This document shows, piece by piece, positions 20,082 through 31,239 of a stretch of 64,000 bases of DNA (the stretch's first letter is position 1; each line of letters opens with the position of its first letter). The stretch covers positions 1-64,000 of the forward strand of contig MZZL01000404.1 of assembly GCA_002749535.1 (NCBI GenBank), written 5' to 3'. The notes beneath the pieces were generated by a model. The model saw only the letters and a list, made by a program, of their open reading frames with translations. It had not been told where the DNA came from and searched no databases. Made by a program: the position numbers and the translations under genes. Origin of the DNA: Apophysomyces variabilis. Lineage: Eukaryota > Mucoromycota > Mucoromycetes > Mucorales > Mucoraceae.

Positions 20082-20949
20082 CGAACCCGAGAAAAGAAAA
20101 AACTGCTTTTCTCTTGTCTCAGGGAGAAGCTCCACCTAGCAGTTTCTCTTTCTCTTGGTCTCTGTTTTCCTTTTTGTTTCCAATTGTTTTTTCATTCTTC
20201 TTTCTGTTTTCTGGGGTGATCTCCGAAAACTCCTTGTTGTAGATACACTTCATTTTCAATATTTTCAATATTTTCAGCACAAAGCACATTCTCCACCATT
20301 CATCTAAACTTACGGGAACACACATAATTACTATTATCATTCATCCTCATTATTACTATTATTTTTGTTTGTCTCTTCTTCTATTAGTTATGCTTCTTTT
20401 TCTCCTCTAGTACATGTTGTATCTCTAATCAGCTTGCATCTCTTTCTCTCTCTCGCTCTCTTCATTCGAAGAAAAGGTATTCTATTCCGTGAATATCCTT
20501 CCTCTTATTTGTCTTTTTTCTTTTCCGTGTCTATGTCAATCTTTCCCCGCTTGTTAACAATAAAAAAGGCTTATCCATTTTGGAAAGATCTACCGTCGAG
20601 CTCTTACATATTTTTCAACAAACAAGGCTGTTGAAAATCTTAAATTCTAACGCCTTCTCCTTTCTCTCGTACTTCATCGTCCTCTCCTATTTCCCCACTT
20701 AAAAGATCGCGGCAACACTTTGATGTATATCCGAAGCCTATTTGATGGAGATCTACCTTGCATCTTTTTTCTCCATAGTTTTTTTTTCTTTTTATGTATT
20801 TTATCATAGAACGACATTCTCCTCAAAATGGAGGTGAAACCGAGTGGTTAAAAAGTGAGGTATCAAACCGGTTTTTTATCGATCTTTCTCCAATCAGATT
20901 CTTTTTTCTCTCCTATCGGTTCACCTCCTTCAAGATCCTTTTTTTTGCG
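20082..20949. other. Intergenic region between convergent genes
   Basis: About 870 bases between the Myb stop and the RraA stop, T/C-rich on the + strand. It should hold the 3' UTRs of both genes. No coding frame with a recognisable motif was seen. Confidence 0.5.
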
Positions 20950-22044
20950 TCATTTTCCCCGGTATTTGGCAAATGTTTCTTTGATACCATGGCCTTGTTT
21001 TAAGGCCTCCATGCATTGATTGTCGATCGCGGTATATTTCTCACAACTCGTGATCACGTCATGGATTAGTTCTTGAGGGACACAGATCACACCATCAAGA
21101 TCGGCAACCATGATATCTCCAGGATTGACTGTGATGGTTTCCAACGTAACGGGGACTTGAAGTTCCGATGGTCGAACAAAGGTGCTTTGTGGCAAGGTGG
21201 AGTGCTGGCGAGCAAAGATCTAGGTTTTTTTTGTTGCAGATTGTTTGGCGGGTTAATAAAAAGGATAAGGATCATCATTCCCATTAGATGACTTGATAAT
21301 AATAATAATAATAATGAAAACCATGTTTTGTTTCTTTACCGGAAATCCCATAGAACGTTGTTCATTAAGATCACGCACACGGCCATCAATCACTACGCCT
21401 TGCACGTTCTTGGCCATGGCACGAGCTGACATGAGGCCTCCCCATACCGCGTTCTTCACATCTTTTGGATGAAAAATGATGTCAATCCCATGTTATGTTT
21501 CTTTGATTGCATCCATCCTTTCCTACGTTCACAGCTTCCTCCTTTTTTTTTTCTTTTTCTTTTTCTTTTTTTTTACCTGGAGGTGCAGATACAACAATTA
21601 CGCTGCCTTCTGTTGCTGCATCCACCTTGTAATTCATTATTTCAGTCATTTTATGGAATAACTTTTTGTTCATCCTACTTACAAAATGATCGGTTGGACT
21701 GGGTGAAGTGGTATCTGTATTGTGAACCATCTAAACGAGAAGAAAAACAAAGAGTTAAAACACTCTTTTCTCTTTTTATTATCTGTTTCCTACCTTGACT
21801 GTAAATGCAGGACCGACGATACGGGTATCTCCTTCACAGTAACGAGGAGACCACATCTCGATATCAGGTATATACCCGCCCCAGGGTCCACGACCCAGTT
21901 TAAGCAGGGCATCAGCAATCTATTCAACAAGTACACATTGTCTTTTTATTTGGTTCAACTGGGTTGGTTATCAAAACGGTGGAATGGCTAACGAACCTCA
22001 CATGTCGAGAATCGCTTCAAGGATGCTAATGCTGTAGCAGACAT
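20950..22044 (-). CDS. RraA-family protein (HMG/CHA aldolase-like)
   Basis: Six exons on the minus strand (22044-21997, 21919-21794, 21730-21683, 21625-21577, 21461-21340, 21219-20950) join in phase to 220 residues. Family motifs are clear: FSTCEIADALLKLG at the N-terminus, GPWGGYIPDI, WGGLMSARAMA, VVIDGRVRDLNE, then PGDIMVADLDGVICVP near the C-terminus. Fungal members are close to this length. The fold is used by 4-hydroxy-4-methyl-2-oxoglutarate aldolases and, in bacteria, by RNase E inhibitor RraA; the R and D in the GRVRD block fit metal and substrate binding in the aldolases. The actual substrate in fungi is uncertain. Introns contain long T-rich tracts. Confidence 0.88.
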
Positions 22045-22458
22045 GGAACGAACCAAGGTAATAAAAGCACAGAGAAGAAGTACAAGGCTGTCTGGTCGAT
22101 TGTTCTCACGTGCGTGTTAGAGAAAAAACCTTAAAATTCGGATGCAATGAATTAAAGTATTCCGGGAAGGGCATTTTAAGACTTTGTCGTAGGTTGTTTC
22201 CCATGACGTTTTCTGCTGTTGTGCAAGGAAAAGAGTAATAGAGCAAAGCGTAGGAAGAAAAAGAAACCCAAGATTGACACGCAAAGAATACGCAGAGCTT
22301 CTTTCTCTCTCTCTAAGTGGGTGCATACCTTTTAAGTCAGCTTAGCAAATGAGTTCCACTGCCGTGATTCTCTCTATTTTCTGGAGCTCTTTTATCTCTT
22401 TCAATTTCAACCGCTTTATTCTATTTGTTGTACCTGTTTATTGGATGGGCGTCGATCA
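22045..22458. promoter_or_regulatory. Shared upstream region of the RraA and C2-lipase genes
   Basis: About 410 bases between two divergently transcribed start codons. It should hold both promoters. CT-rich stretches occur on both sides; no specific factor site is claimed. Confidence 0.35.
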
Positions 22459-25400
22459 ATGCACAACCACCATTCTACTTTAGCGTCTTCCCAGTCATGG
22501 AGACCTTTTCTAACAAGACATCTTTCCCTCATGCAACAACTGCCTCCGTCTGAGCTGGAAGCATGGACTCAACGACGTCTCATGAAAAGCCTCTCTATTC
22601 CTGACATGAATCGTCTTCGAAAGGAATGGATCGATTCCCAAACCACGGCCGAACTCCAGCCTGGTCGGTTACAGGTGAGTCTAAGTTTTTTTTGTTAGCT
22701 TTTTTTTTGGGGGGAACAAGGGTTTCCATGGTGATGGTTGCACGGACTTCACGGGCTTAAAATCGATAGGTGGATCTACTGAACGTGCGAACCGAAACAC
22801 CGCTGAAACGTCCCATAATGCGGGTCAAGATGGGATCATCTCAGTATTATTCTTCGCGTGCCAAACTGCCCGCCGGTGACTGGAACGAAGGTTTTGTTTT
22901 CAGCACATCCTACCACACTCAATTGTTCGATACAGTCGAGGTAAAGAGGACGTGTTATTCTTTTCATACGGCTCGTAGCTAACCATTTGTTTCGCTTTCA
23001 TTCAGTTTGATCTCTATGACAAACCAAGAAGACGCTGGCCATCCAAAACTATTCATATTGGGAAAGCAAAACTCAAATTATCTAAACTCGCCGGACGCGA
23101 TGATGTATTTGTCACGTAAGTTTCTCTACTTTTTGTTCCTGCACTGACTGACTGAACCTACCCCCGCACACTCATAGGTTTTTACCTGTCTATGAGTATC
23201 ATGCCCATCGCTCCTTACCAGCTGATATTCGTGACATGTTGATGAACTCGAATGTCGCATTGAAATACGCAACGAGCGCGCGTCTTATTGGCTCGGTTCA
23301 AATACGCGTTCGCTATAAGTTCCAACATCCATCCCGCGATACGCCCAAAGAAAGAGCGCCATTGATCGATACGAGTGAGGAAGGAAGGACATCCTCGTCT
23401 TCTAGCCGTACTGCTGTTCAACTTCCTTCGCAACATGGTCGTGGGGAGTTGGCTAAAGATGAGTTTTACATTGATTCGGTGTTCAGGCATCGGCTTGACA
23501 GTGTCATGAATACGCACGTACCAGGCTCCGAATCAAATTTACTAGAAACTAGCCAAGCTAAAGACAACCGTCGCCCTAGAAAGGAGCCCTCTCCTTCATG
23601 GTGGCACAAATTATGGCCTAGCCATCCTGGTCAATCTTTGCGCGGGCAACGGTACGGATTTTCGCAGAATGATATGGAAGACACGGATTACAAGGATCAA
23701 AAGAAAGCTCTTTCTCCTTCCACTACACTTTCTATATCCACCGGAAATACAGGTTCTCCTATGCGTCGGATTAAAAACAAAGCTCGTCGCAAGGCGCGGC
23801 ATATCATTTATAGTGTGAACTTTGGTGATAAAAAGTTTGGGACACAATGGATGCAAAACTCGTTTGACGACGTGGCATTGGCCCATCCAACCATGGATCA
23901 TCTCATCGGTCTTGTTGTAAGCAAGGAAACGCGCGCATTAGTACGTGCCATTATCAAGATGGCTAATGCGTTTGTAAGTATTAAAATGGCTACTCGTAGT
24001 AGTTCGCTCATAGAATCATAGGGACAAGGATTCAAAGTTACTAGCTTTGGGATCCTGAAAGCTTTGCTGATCCTTCAAAGATATTATCAGTCGTTGCCAA
24101 AGTAGGTTTCGTCACGAAAATATTCTACTTTGTGATGTTCATGATCTGTTCACAGGAGCGCGCCGTCCATCGAAATTAAAGATCGAGCCATGATGAACGA
24201 AGCATGTCACTACTTTAACCATGCTTTGATTGCCTACGTATGTTGTGGTTTATGAGAAAGAAAACGTGCAGTTGACTCCATTTTCAATGTAGGGTTGGCG
24301 TGGTCTCTGCTACCTGGGAGCTTATGGTCAATATATCCGAGGTAAGTTTGAAAGCAATTCGTTGGAGATCGTTTCTTTTGGTCAACCTTTGCTTCTTAGG
24401 AGCTCGCAATCGCCGGTCCAACAAGACGGCTATCGTACGTTATCTCAAAATACCATCCGAAGATCTGCTTGGGTACGAGTATGGTATGCGGAAAGGAGCC
24501 GCATTCCAACCCAGTTATTTCGTTTCTATTGATCGGCAAAGAAAGTCCATTGTATTAAGCATCCGTGGCACCTGGGTAACAGGATACAATTAATGCGTTC
24601 TTTTTGATATTCTGCTAACAACATAAGATAGAGTCTTTATGACGCGATAACGGATCTTGTATGTGAATATAAGCCATGGAAAGGAGGGCTTGTGCACTCA
24701 GGCATGCTGGCATCCGCACAATGGTTTTATACCGAAATTGTTCCTCAAATTTTCCGTTATATCCATGATCATCAGGAACTATCTTCATTTATTATCACTG
24801 GGCATTCTCTAGGTGGAGGTGCAGCCAGTTTATTAACCATGATGGTGGCAGACCATCTGGAAGAGCTTCGTCAATTATCACAAAACCCAGGATTTCGGCT
24901 CCATTGCTATAGTTACGCGCCGGTCGCGTCTTGCTCTCCTGAGCTACGAAGTCAGTACACCGAATACATCCACAGTTTTACTGTACAAGATGATATAGTG
25001 GGCAGACTGTCTTATGGGACGGCCATGGAGCTTAAAGAGCTTGTTGTTGATACCATCACAGCCTATAATGAGTTGGGTGGATGGCACAAGGTACAAAATA
25101 AAAAAAAAAAAGAAGAAGAAGAACGACTTCCGATTATTTTCCATTGACACTGTCTATCTATTAGGTGATGACGGATCCTAAAACACGGGCCCTTTACTTT
25201 GATATCATTCACAAGCGACGTGCTCGGATTCTATCACAGGTTTATCCTCTGGTAAGATTGTTGTCCGACACTGTTACGCTTTTCGTAGTGACAAACGTGC
25301 CTTAGCTTTACATTCCCGGTGAAATCATTCATATCCATAGACGGGACGCAGATAATCGTATACGATTAGGCGTTCATTTCAGTGCGCATTCCGAAACGAG

Positions 25401-25509
25401 TGCTATCAGTAACGAAATGTTCCTGAGCAATACATGCATTACCGATCATACAATTTATACTTATCAGCATGCATTCGATCAGTTACGGGCTACATATCCG
25501 TTAACATAG
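22459..25509 (+). CDS. C2-domain class 3 lipase (sn1-specific diacylglycerol lipase-like)
   Basis: Eleven exons (22459-22674, 22770-22940, 23006-23115, 23178-23973, 24022-24101, 24156-24237, 24293-24341, 24400-24575, 24632-25090, 25165-25251, 25306-25509) join without phase errors to 809 residues. A C2-like beta domain lies near residues 73-215 (VDLLNVRTETPL to SVQIRVRYKFQ). The C-terminal half is an alpha/beta hydrolase: HALIAYGWRG, SIVLSIRGTWSLYDAITDL with the oxyanion RGT, the nucleophile elbow FIITGHSLGGGAASL, and VQDDIVGRLSYG with the likely catalytic aspartate. This order matches fungal and animal diacylglycerol lipases acting at membranes. The first ATG is chosen because no upstream exon is seen; 22531 is an alternative. 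Confidence 0.88.
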
Positions 25510-25714
25510 AACACAGCTGTATAGTTGCCCTTTTCTTTTTGAATTTTAGTTTCTTTCTCTTTCATTTGTATTTGTGTACCATAATTCCCTTTCTTTCTTT
25601 TTTATTTACTTTTGGCTTATTGCATCTGTCGTTCCGATTTAAATTAAGACTGATGGAAATCTTTCCGTCTTCAATGTAACCGACTTTTCCGGATCTTTTT
25701 ATTATCTTTCGGTA

Positions 25715-26584
25715 ATGATTGATAAACCACTTCCTCCACTGGATTATCACCAGCCATATGGATTAGCCATTCAAGGCTGGGAATTCGAAAACACACAGGA
25801 ATCAGCAAAGAAAAGTAGTGAAGACGAGGAGGAGGCGATTGAGGAAGGACTCCCCACTTTGTCGCCTGAATGGCCTGCACCCAAGTCCGTCTCCAAGTGG
25901 GATGCTGTGTTTGATCCAAATCATACGTTTCATCTTACCCGGGGAGGAACCGAGTATAAACCCTGTTCACCACTGACCACTTCGCCCGTGATGCAATCGG
26001 CAGGGACTTCTTCAAACCAAGCGGACGGAACGGCACCCAGAGCCGTCGATCCCACGGTACCAATGGTTGTATCCCGCGATGGTTCTATTTATGCCGAGGC
26101 GCTTGAATCACAGAACGACGTGGAAGAGGAAGAAGACGATGACAATGAGGAGAAGAAAAGAGGTTACTATCTCGATATCCTCCGTAAAATCAGAGACATG
26201 CCCTCTTTCGACTCAGCATCTCGAGACCAACAACAGCTGCAACAACAACAACAACAACAACAACAGAAAAGACCGTCTGCGGTTTATGAATCCGGATTGC
26301 GCTTGGTGGCTACCAAGAACACCATGATGAGCAGCACAAAACGACCGATTGTATTAGAACAACGCTTGTTTTGGTTTGGTTTTCTTTGCCCTTTACTCTG
26401 GCTTGTTGCTCTATGCCGTAATCCAAGAGCTAACACACGAAGAAGATTATGGAGAATGCGATGTGGTAGGGCTGCTACGCTATTTGGTCTTAGCTTTCTA
26501 TGCTGCATTATTTTTTGGATCATCTACAAAGCAATCGCCAAAGGACGTCGTGCACAACCGATAGCCAGTGTGGTCCGCTCCTGA
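25715..26584 (+). CDS. Two-pass membrane protein of unknown function
   Basis: A single exon of 289 residues. The N-terminal two thirds are acidic and polar, with an EEEEDDDNEEKK run near residue 140 and a polyglutamine run near residue 175. Two hydrophobic segments near the C-terminus (WFGFLCPLLWLVALC and LFGLSFLCCIIFWIIY) are separated by an arginine-rich loop, and the last residues are basic. I do not recognise a family with a known function, but the FWFGFLCPLLW segment followed by a basic loop is a pattern I associate with uncharacterised fungal membrane proteins. It follows the lipase gene by 205 bases in the same direction. Confidence 0.75.
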   Translation: MIDKPLPPLDYHQPYGLAIQGWEFENTQESAKKSSEDEEEAIEEGLPTLSPEWPAPKSVSKWDAVFDPNHTFHLTRGGTEYKPCSPLTTSPVMQSAGTSSNQADGTAPRAVDPTVPMVVSRDGSIYAEALESQNDVEEEEDDDNEEKKRGYYLDILRKIRDMPSFDSASRDQQQLQQQQQQQQQKRPSAVYESGLRLVATKNTMMSSTKRPIVLEQRLFWFGFLCPLLWLVALCRNPRANTRRRLWRMRCGRAATLFGLSFLCCIIFWIIYKAIAKGRRAQPIASVVRS

Positions 26585-26697
26585 GAGAAAAGATGAATAG
26601 ATAGAAAAGTCCCCTTTCTTTCTACCGTTTTTATTTACGCCAAAAACATAGAATAAGATTTGATATAAAGAAACAAAAATGGAACGCAATAAAGAAC

Positions 26698-26722
26698 GGT
26701 TTGGTTTGGTTTGGTTTGGTTA
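26698..26722. repeat. (GGTTT)n simple repeat
   Basis: Five tandem GGTTT-type units between two convergent genes. It probably falls in 3' UTR sequence. Confidence 0.85.
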
Positions 26723-26748
26723 CTTTTCTCTTTTTTGTATTGTTTCAT

Positions 26749-28280
26749 TTAATCTTGTTTGGGTAAACTCTGGGTCAGAATGATACCATTGCTGACATTA
26801 CCACTCTTATAAACGAACATTAAGACACCACCGACCAGAACAATCAAACCAACACCGGTCCAAAACAATAACTGGAAGTCAGCAGTGGCATCCACATATT
26901 CACAAGCTTCGCCCACAAATGTGTTCTTGCATTGGCATGAATAGCAACCATTCACCGAACGGCACACACCATGACCACTGCATGAATCGGTAGCCTCCTT
27001 ACAGGCTGCACGGCTTTGGTAACACACACCAGATGATCCAGGCTCAGCGCGTCTGCTCAAACGTCGCACGCCAGGAGTCAATACAAATGTGGCCACACCG
27101 CGGCCAGCATAAATCTGTTGGAAATCGGGAATCACGGTCTTCTCGAACAAATCACGTAAAATGACGTTGGCTGTCTTATACTGCTCTGACTTTGCACCAT
27201 AGGTATCCAACACGGCCTAGCTCAAACAAAAAGAAAACGTCTAATCACCTTCCATCTTTTCAAAAGCAATAAGGATTTACTGACCTGTAGTCCATTGATT
27301 TCGAACGAAATAAATTTGGTTTCCTTATCCTTTGGCTTCAAAGACTTGATCAAATCATGGATTTGCTTCATTTCGATGATAAATGTCTTGTCCGCCTTTT
27401 TTTTTTAACCATGTAGGATTCGGTAAATACGATGTGGACAACAACGATCATCATTTGGATAACACCTACGTCCTTTTCCACATGGAACAGATCCGTTCTA
27501 ACCTCGGGGAACTGAAGTTGGAACGACTTCCATGCTTCGTCGATCTTAGATATATACACACGTCGATTTAATTTCCCTGGCTTGTCTTATTTCCTTTTAT
27601 TTCCGTGCCTCCCTTACCGTCACATCCTCTTTCAAGTGCGTAGTGGCATCCTTCAACGTTTCAGCGGTATCCTCTGCGAGTTCAATAAAATCTTGTGGAT
27701 CGTTCGCGTTGACGAATAACGTAGGATCATGCGCGGCAAGAATGGCTAAAATACCAAGAAAATGAGAATAAAAGAACATGAATCTTTTGCACATAAAACA
27801 CAAAAAACCCGTTCTCTATGCTGTTTTTCTTCTCTTTTTTACCTTCAGGATTTTGCGCACCGGCCACCACTACGAACAGGTTGGCGTCTAATTTTTGGTC
27901 AAACACGTCTACTTCTGTAGGCATCCAGTTGCTGCTTTGAGCCCAGACACTTTCAGCCGCTTTTTGGCTATGCATGTGCAAAGGATGCGATGGTGTCGTC
28001 CCAAGCATATGGGAGACGACCATGGAGAATGCGTCAAAAGACATCTCGGGTTTGCTTTGCTGTTGTGATGGTTGAACATGGGCGATACTCTTTTCGGACA
28101 CAAAGTAAACGGACGACCGAGCTTAAACAGAGGTATAAAATAGAAACAAGTGGTTCTTTTTTAGGAACAAAACGTTTTGTTTGCGGAAGAGGGCTGAGGA
28201 TGAAATGGGTTAACTCATTTACCAAGCACAGTAGAGCTAATGGAGAGTAAGCTCAACACCACCGCGGAGAAAGGCTTCAT
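26749..28280 (-). CDS. Vps3844-like type I membrane protein
   Basis: Six exons (28280-28223, 28121-27843, 27745-27618, 27544-27470, 27395-27285, 27216-26749) give 372 residues in phase. The N-terminus is a signal peptide (MKPFSAVVLSLLSISSTVLG). The C-terminal part has an EGF-like cysteine cluster (CKEATDSCSGHGVC and CYSCQCKNTFVGEACEY), then a transmembrane segment (LLFWTGVGLIVLVGGVLMFVY) and a short cytoplasmic tail. That arrangement fits the fungal Vps3844/DUF3844 family, linked to vacuolar sorting. The luminal half is otherwise unrecognised. The intron at 27469-27396 is supported only by phase and splice signals. Confidence 0.75.
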
Positions 28281-28704
28281 TTCTTATGGAAGAAGAGCGT
28301 AAAAGGGAGAAGTGGCAAGTGTTTCATCATTTTTTGCTGGACCGGTCTTTGGTTTGTTTCTCGCTCCGAAACGTGTTCAGCCGGACACCCTTCTATTAAC
28401 AGAGCAAAGCATACCGGGCCTAGAAAACAAAATGCCGCTCGTCGGACAGAATCCCATCACTCTTTTCTGGACTCTGTGAAGATCTATACCTTCCAGTGAC
28501 ATGGGGTAAAATAGACCCCGGGGAACAGATTCAAATTTCTTTTTTTACTTCTTTTCAATTCATCGTTAACAGTAGGGGAAATATGTGCGTGTGTGTGTGA
28601 GAAAGATATACAAAGGAGAGGGCAGGGTATATAAAAACAGAAAGAAAGGAGACTAGAGGCAAAAACATCTAAGAGGATAAAAAAAACCAATGAGAAGTGA
28701 GTTA
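28281..28704. other. Intergenic region
   Basis: About 420 bases between the Vps3844-like start and the stop of the coiled-coil gene, both on the minus strand. It should hold the promoter of the former and the 3' UTR of the latter. A short GTGTGTGTGT run lies near 28590. No gene seen. Confidence 0.45.
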
Positions 28705-29907
28705 TCAAGAGACAAGGGTTTGGCTGCTCTGTGATAGTAGTTGATCCGCGCAAGGGACGGAACCCGTGGATGAGCTTTTGGAGAATACTTGTTTGAGAGC
28801 ATTTTTCATGCCTGGTTTAGAAAGGAAGGAGGTGGAGGACGATTGGGATAGGATGGATTGCTTTGACGAAGACGAGGTACGTGAGGATAAGGAGGGTCTC
28901 TCCATACCTAATTTCCCGCTCAGCGCGTTCACCTTTTTCTCCACGATCATGCTCGTTCGGATTTCATTATAGCATGGCTGACAGAGTAATTCATCTGTGC
29001 GCACCTTGTTTGGCATAGGCCATCCTTTGCATTCTTTCAGACACCTTGCACAATCGAATTCAAGTTCAACTGTAGCCCAGTGTTCATGGCCATGCGTCAA
29101 CCGTTGGTCATAGACAGCACAGGCCCGTTGAAACAATGTTGTGTCAAAGGCAGCACCATCCGAGGATGAGGATGATCGCCGTTGATGTGGCTGTTGTTTC
29201 TTTCCCATGTCTGTGGTGATCGATTGACAAAGGGTCAAGACAATGGACGCCGCCTTGTCAACTTCGTCTACCCAGTAGTTCCGACATTGTGATAAATAGT
29301 TTCGTGTTGTTTCGAACGCAGATAATTCTTTCTGTATTTCATCACGATCATCACTGGCTTTCTGGTGTTCTTGCTGGTATTCTCTCACTGTCTTGGATAT
29401 GTCTCGTATCTTTTCTCGATGGCGTTCAATGGTCTCGCGCACGGCTGACACCTCTTCTTCCGCCTTGGCATTTTTGTCCCGAGCACGGATATACTTTTTC
29501 TTGTACCGTTTTGAGATGATCGGAATAAAGTAAAAGTGGTTATATTGTCGTTCTCGCTTCGACTTCTTCGTTCTACGTTGCTGGGCATAGTCCCGGATGT
29601 CCTGCAGCCGGTTTTCATCCTGCATCAATTCATGCTCCGTTTGTTGACGCTGTTCCTGCAACTGAAGTATCTCATGATGGACTCCAGCCAAGAAAGTATC
29701 GAGCCTCGATCGAAGCTGCTGGCGAGCATAGATACGTCGATGAAGCTGAGGTGCCAATGCATCTACCGTCAAGGAAAGGACTCTGGTTTCTTTCTGTTGT
29801 GCCTTGATAAGTTGCTGTATGCCTTTAAGACATTGTTTTGCTTCACTGTTAGTTTTGTTCTGTAAAGAGTCAATGAATCTTTCAGCGTAGTCGCTAACAG
29901 AAGTCAT
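28705..29907 (-). CDS. Coiled-coil protein with a C-x2-C pair cluster
   Basis: A single exon of 400 residues, starting MTSVSDYAERFIDSL. Residues about 75-215 are strongly helical and charged with heptad-like spacing (LDTFLAGVHHEILQLQEQRQQTEHELMQDENRL and AEEEVSAVRETIERHREKIRDI), so a long coiled coil is likely. A basic HFYFIPIISKRYKKKYIRARDK block sits inside it. Near residue 290 CARCLKECKGW followed by LLCQPC looks like a small zinc-binding ribbon. The C-terminus is serine rich. I do not recognise the family; a scaffold or trafficking role would be a guess. Confidence 0.75.
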   Translation of the reverse strand: MTSVSDYAERFIDSLQNKTNSEAKQCLKGIQQLIKAQQKETRVLSLTVDALAPQLHRRIYARQQLRSRLDTFLAGVHHEILQLQEQRQQTEHELMQDENRLQDIRDYAQQRRTKKSKRERQYNHFYFIPIISKRYKKKYIRARDKNAKAEEEVSAVRETIERHREKIRDISKTVREYQQEHQKASDDRDEIQKELSAFETTRNYLSQCRNYWVDEVDKAASIVLTLCQSITTDMGKKQQPHQRRSSSSSDGAAFDTTLFQRACAVYDQRLTHGHEHWATVELEFDCARCLKECKGWPMPNKVRTDELLCQPCYNEIRTSMIVEKKVNALSGKLGMERPSLSSRTSSSSKQSILSQSSSTSFLSKPGMKNALKQVFSKSSSTGSVPCADQLLSQSSQTLVS

Positions 29908-30390
29908 GACAAGAGTCTAAATAGGAGCAATTGAAGTGCTAATGATGCGTTTGTGGAAGAAAAGGAAGAAGGAACAAAGTCAAAACAAAAGCACGAGAAG
30001 AGCTATAAGATAAGAAAAAGAAAAACAGAGCACCTTATATAGAGTTGTCGGAGTTGCATCTAAAAAAAAGTGGGAAAAGAGCTGGGCGCTGTGCCTTGAA
30101 GCAAGAAATGCCAAGCAAGGCCATGATTCTATTTACAGTATGCCTCTCAGAACATTGAGCTATTTCAAGAGGTATCTCTGTTTATCAATGTATGTCGAAC
30201 CCTTTCGTCAACTGGCTCTCTTACTTTGGTTTGAATGGCAAGCTTACAAGGGAATAACAAACGAACTACTGTCTGTGTTATTTAAATGTTTCTTTTTCTT
30301 GAACCGTACGATGTTACTTAATTGTGTGGTACACATGCCAACTTGTTAGCAACATGTGAATCCCAGTAAACATAAAGGTTATTTGTACAA
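29908..30390. other. Intergenic region
   Basis: About 480 bases between the coiled-coil gene start and the gluconokinase stop. It should carry the promoter of the former and the 3' UTR of the latter. Nothing else seen. Confidence 0.4.
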
Positions 30391-31008
30391 TTATGGAAGA
30401 ATGCCTCTCGATCGTGCCTCATTGACGATCTGCTGGGCTATGACGGGCGGCTCGGGTGTAATATCCGCCACAATGACATTTTCCACACGAGGGTCCGGTT
30501 CCTCAAGCGTATCTAGCTGTGACCGAAGCATACCAGGCTTCATGAAATGACCTTGACGTGCGGCAATACGCTCTGCAAGTAAGCTAGGGGATCCCTTGAG
30601 GTAACAGAATGTAACAGAGCCCAGCTCGGACGGTATATCACTCAAGATATCACGGTAAGCCTTGCGAAGAGCCGAGCAGGTCACAACAGCGATTGCATGG
30701 TGCTCGCTCGCTTGCTGAACCAACTTCTCGCGTATCAGACGAAGCCATGGCCATCGATCATCATCTGTGAGTGGGTGCCCTTATTGGAAAAAAGATACAA
30801 GAAATAAGCAACCCATTTTCGCCACAATTTGTTTCTAGTCACCTGACGCCATCTTATCCACGTTGGCTTGCGGGTGAAGCGAATCGCCCTCCAGGTAATC
30901 GCACTGCAAGATCTTTTGCATTTCCTCAGCAACACTGGTCTTTCCGCAACCAGCCGTGCCCATTACAATGAAGATGGGCATGGGTGATGATCGTCCATGA
31001 TCTGTCAT
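30391..31008 (-). CDS. Gluconokinase
   Basis: Two exons (31008-30843 and 30779-30391) give 184 residues, the normal length for the family. The P-loop GTAGCGKTS lies near residue 18, followed by EGDSLHPQANVDKMASGHPLTDDDRWPWL, the substrate-binding signature of gluconate kinases, and by VVTCSALRKAYRD. Later motifs include FCYLKGSPSLLAERIAARQGHFMKPGML. The enzyme phosphorylates D-gluconate to 6-phosphogluconate, feeding the pentose phosphate pathway. The start could also be the internal methionine before PIFIVMG. Confidence 0.93.
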
Positions 31009-31239
31009 GATAAACTGGAAAGAAAGAAATAAATGATTTCTTTAGCTTAAAAACTACCCCAACACCCCGGGTTACAATAACCTGGATACCGCCATTTCCC
31101 GCTGTTCCGCTTCCCCACATTGATAAAAAAATATCCGCATCATTCAGAACATCTGTAAAGAATTCTCTAAATTTAATACTTCTTCTGGATATACAGATTG
31201 TGGTCTATGTATGAACTCAAAAACGCAGCAAGTAATTTA

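Noticed and set aside
22441..22458. Start of the C2-lipase at 22441
   Set aside because: That frame begins with TTG; the first ATG in frame is at 22459.
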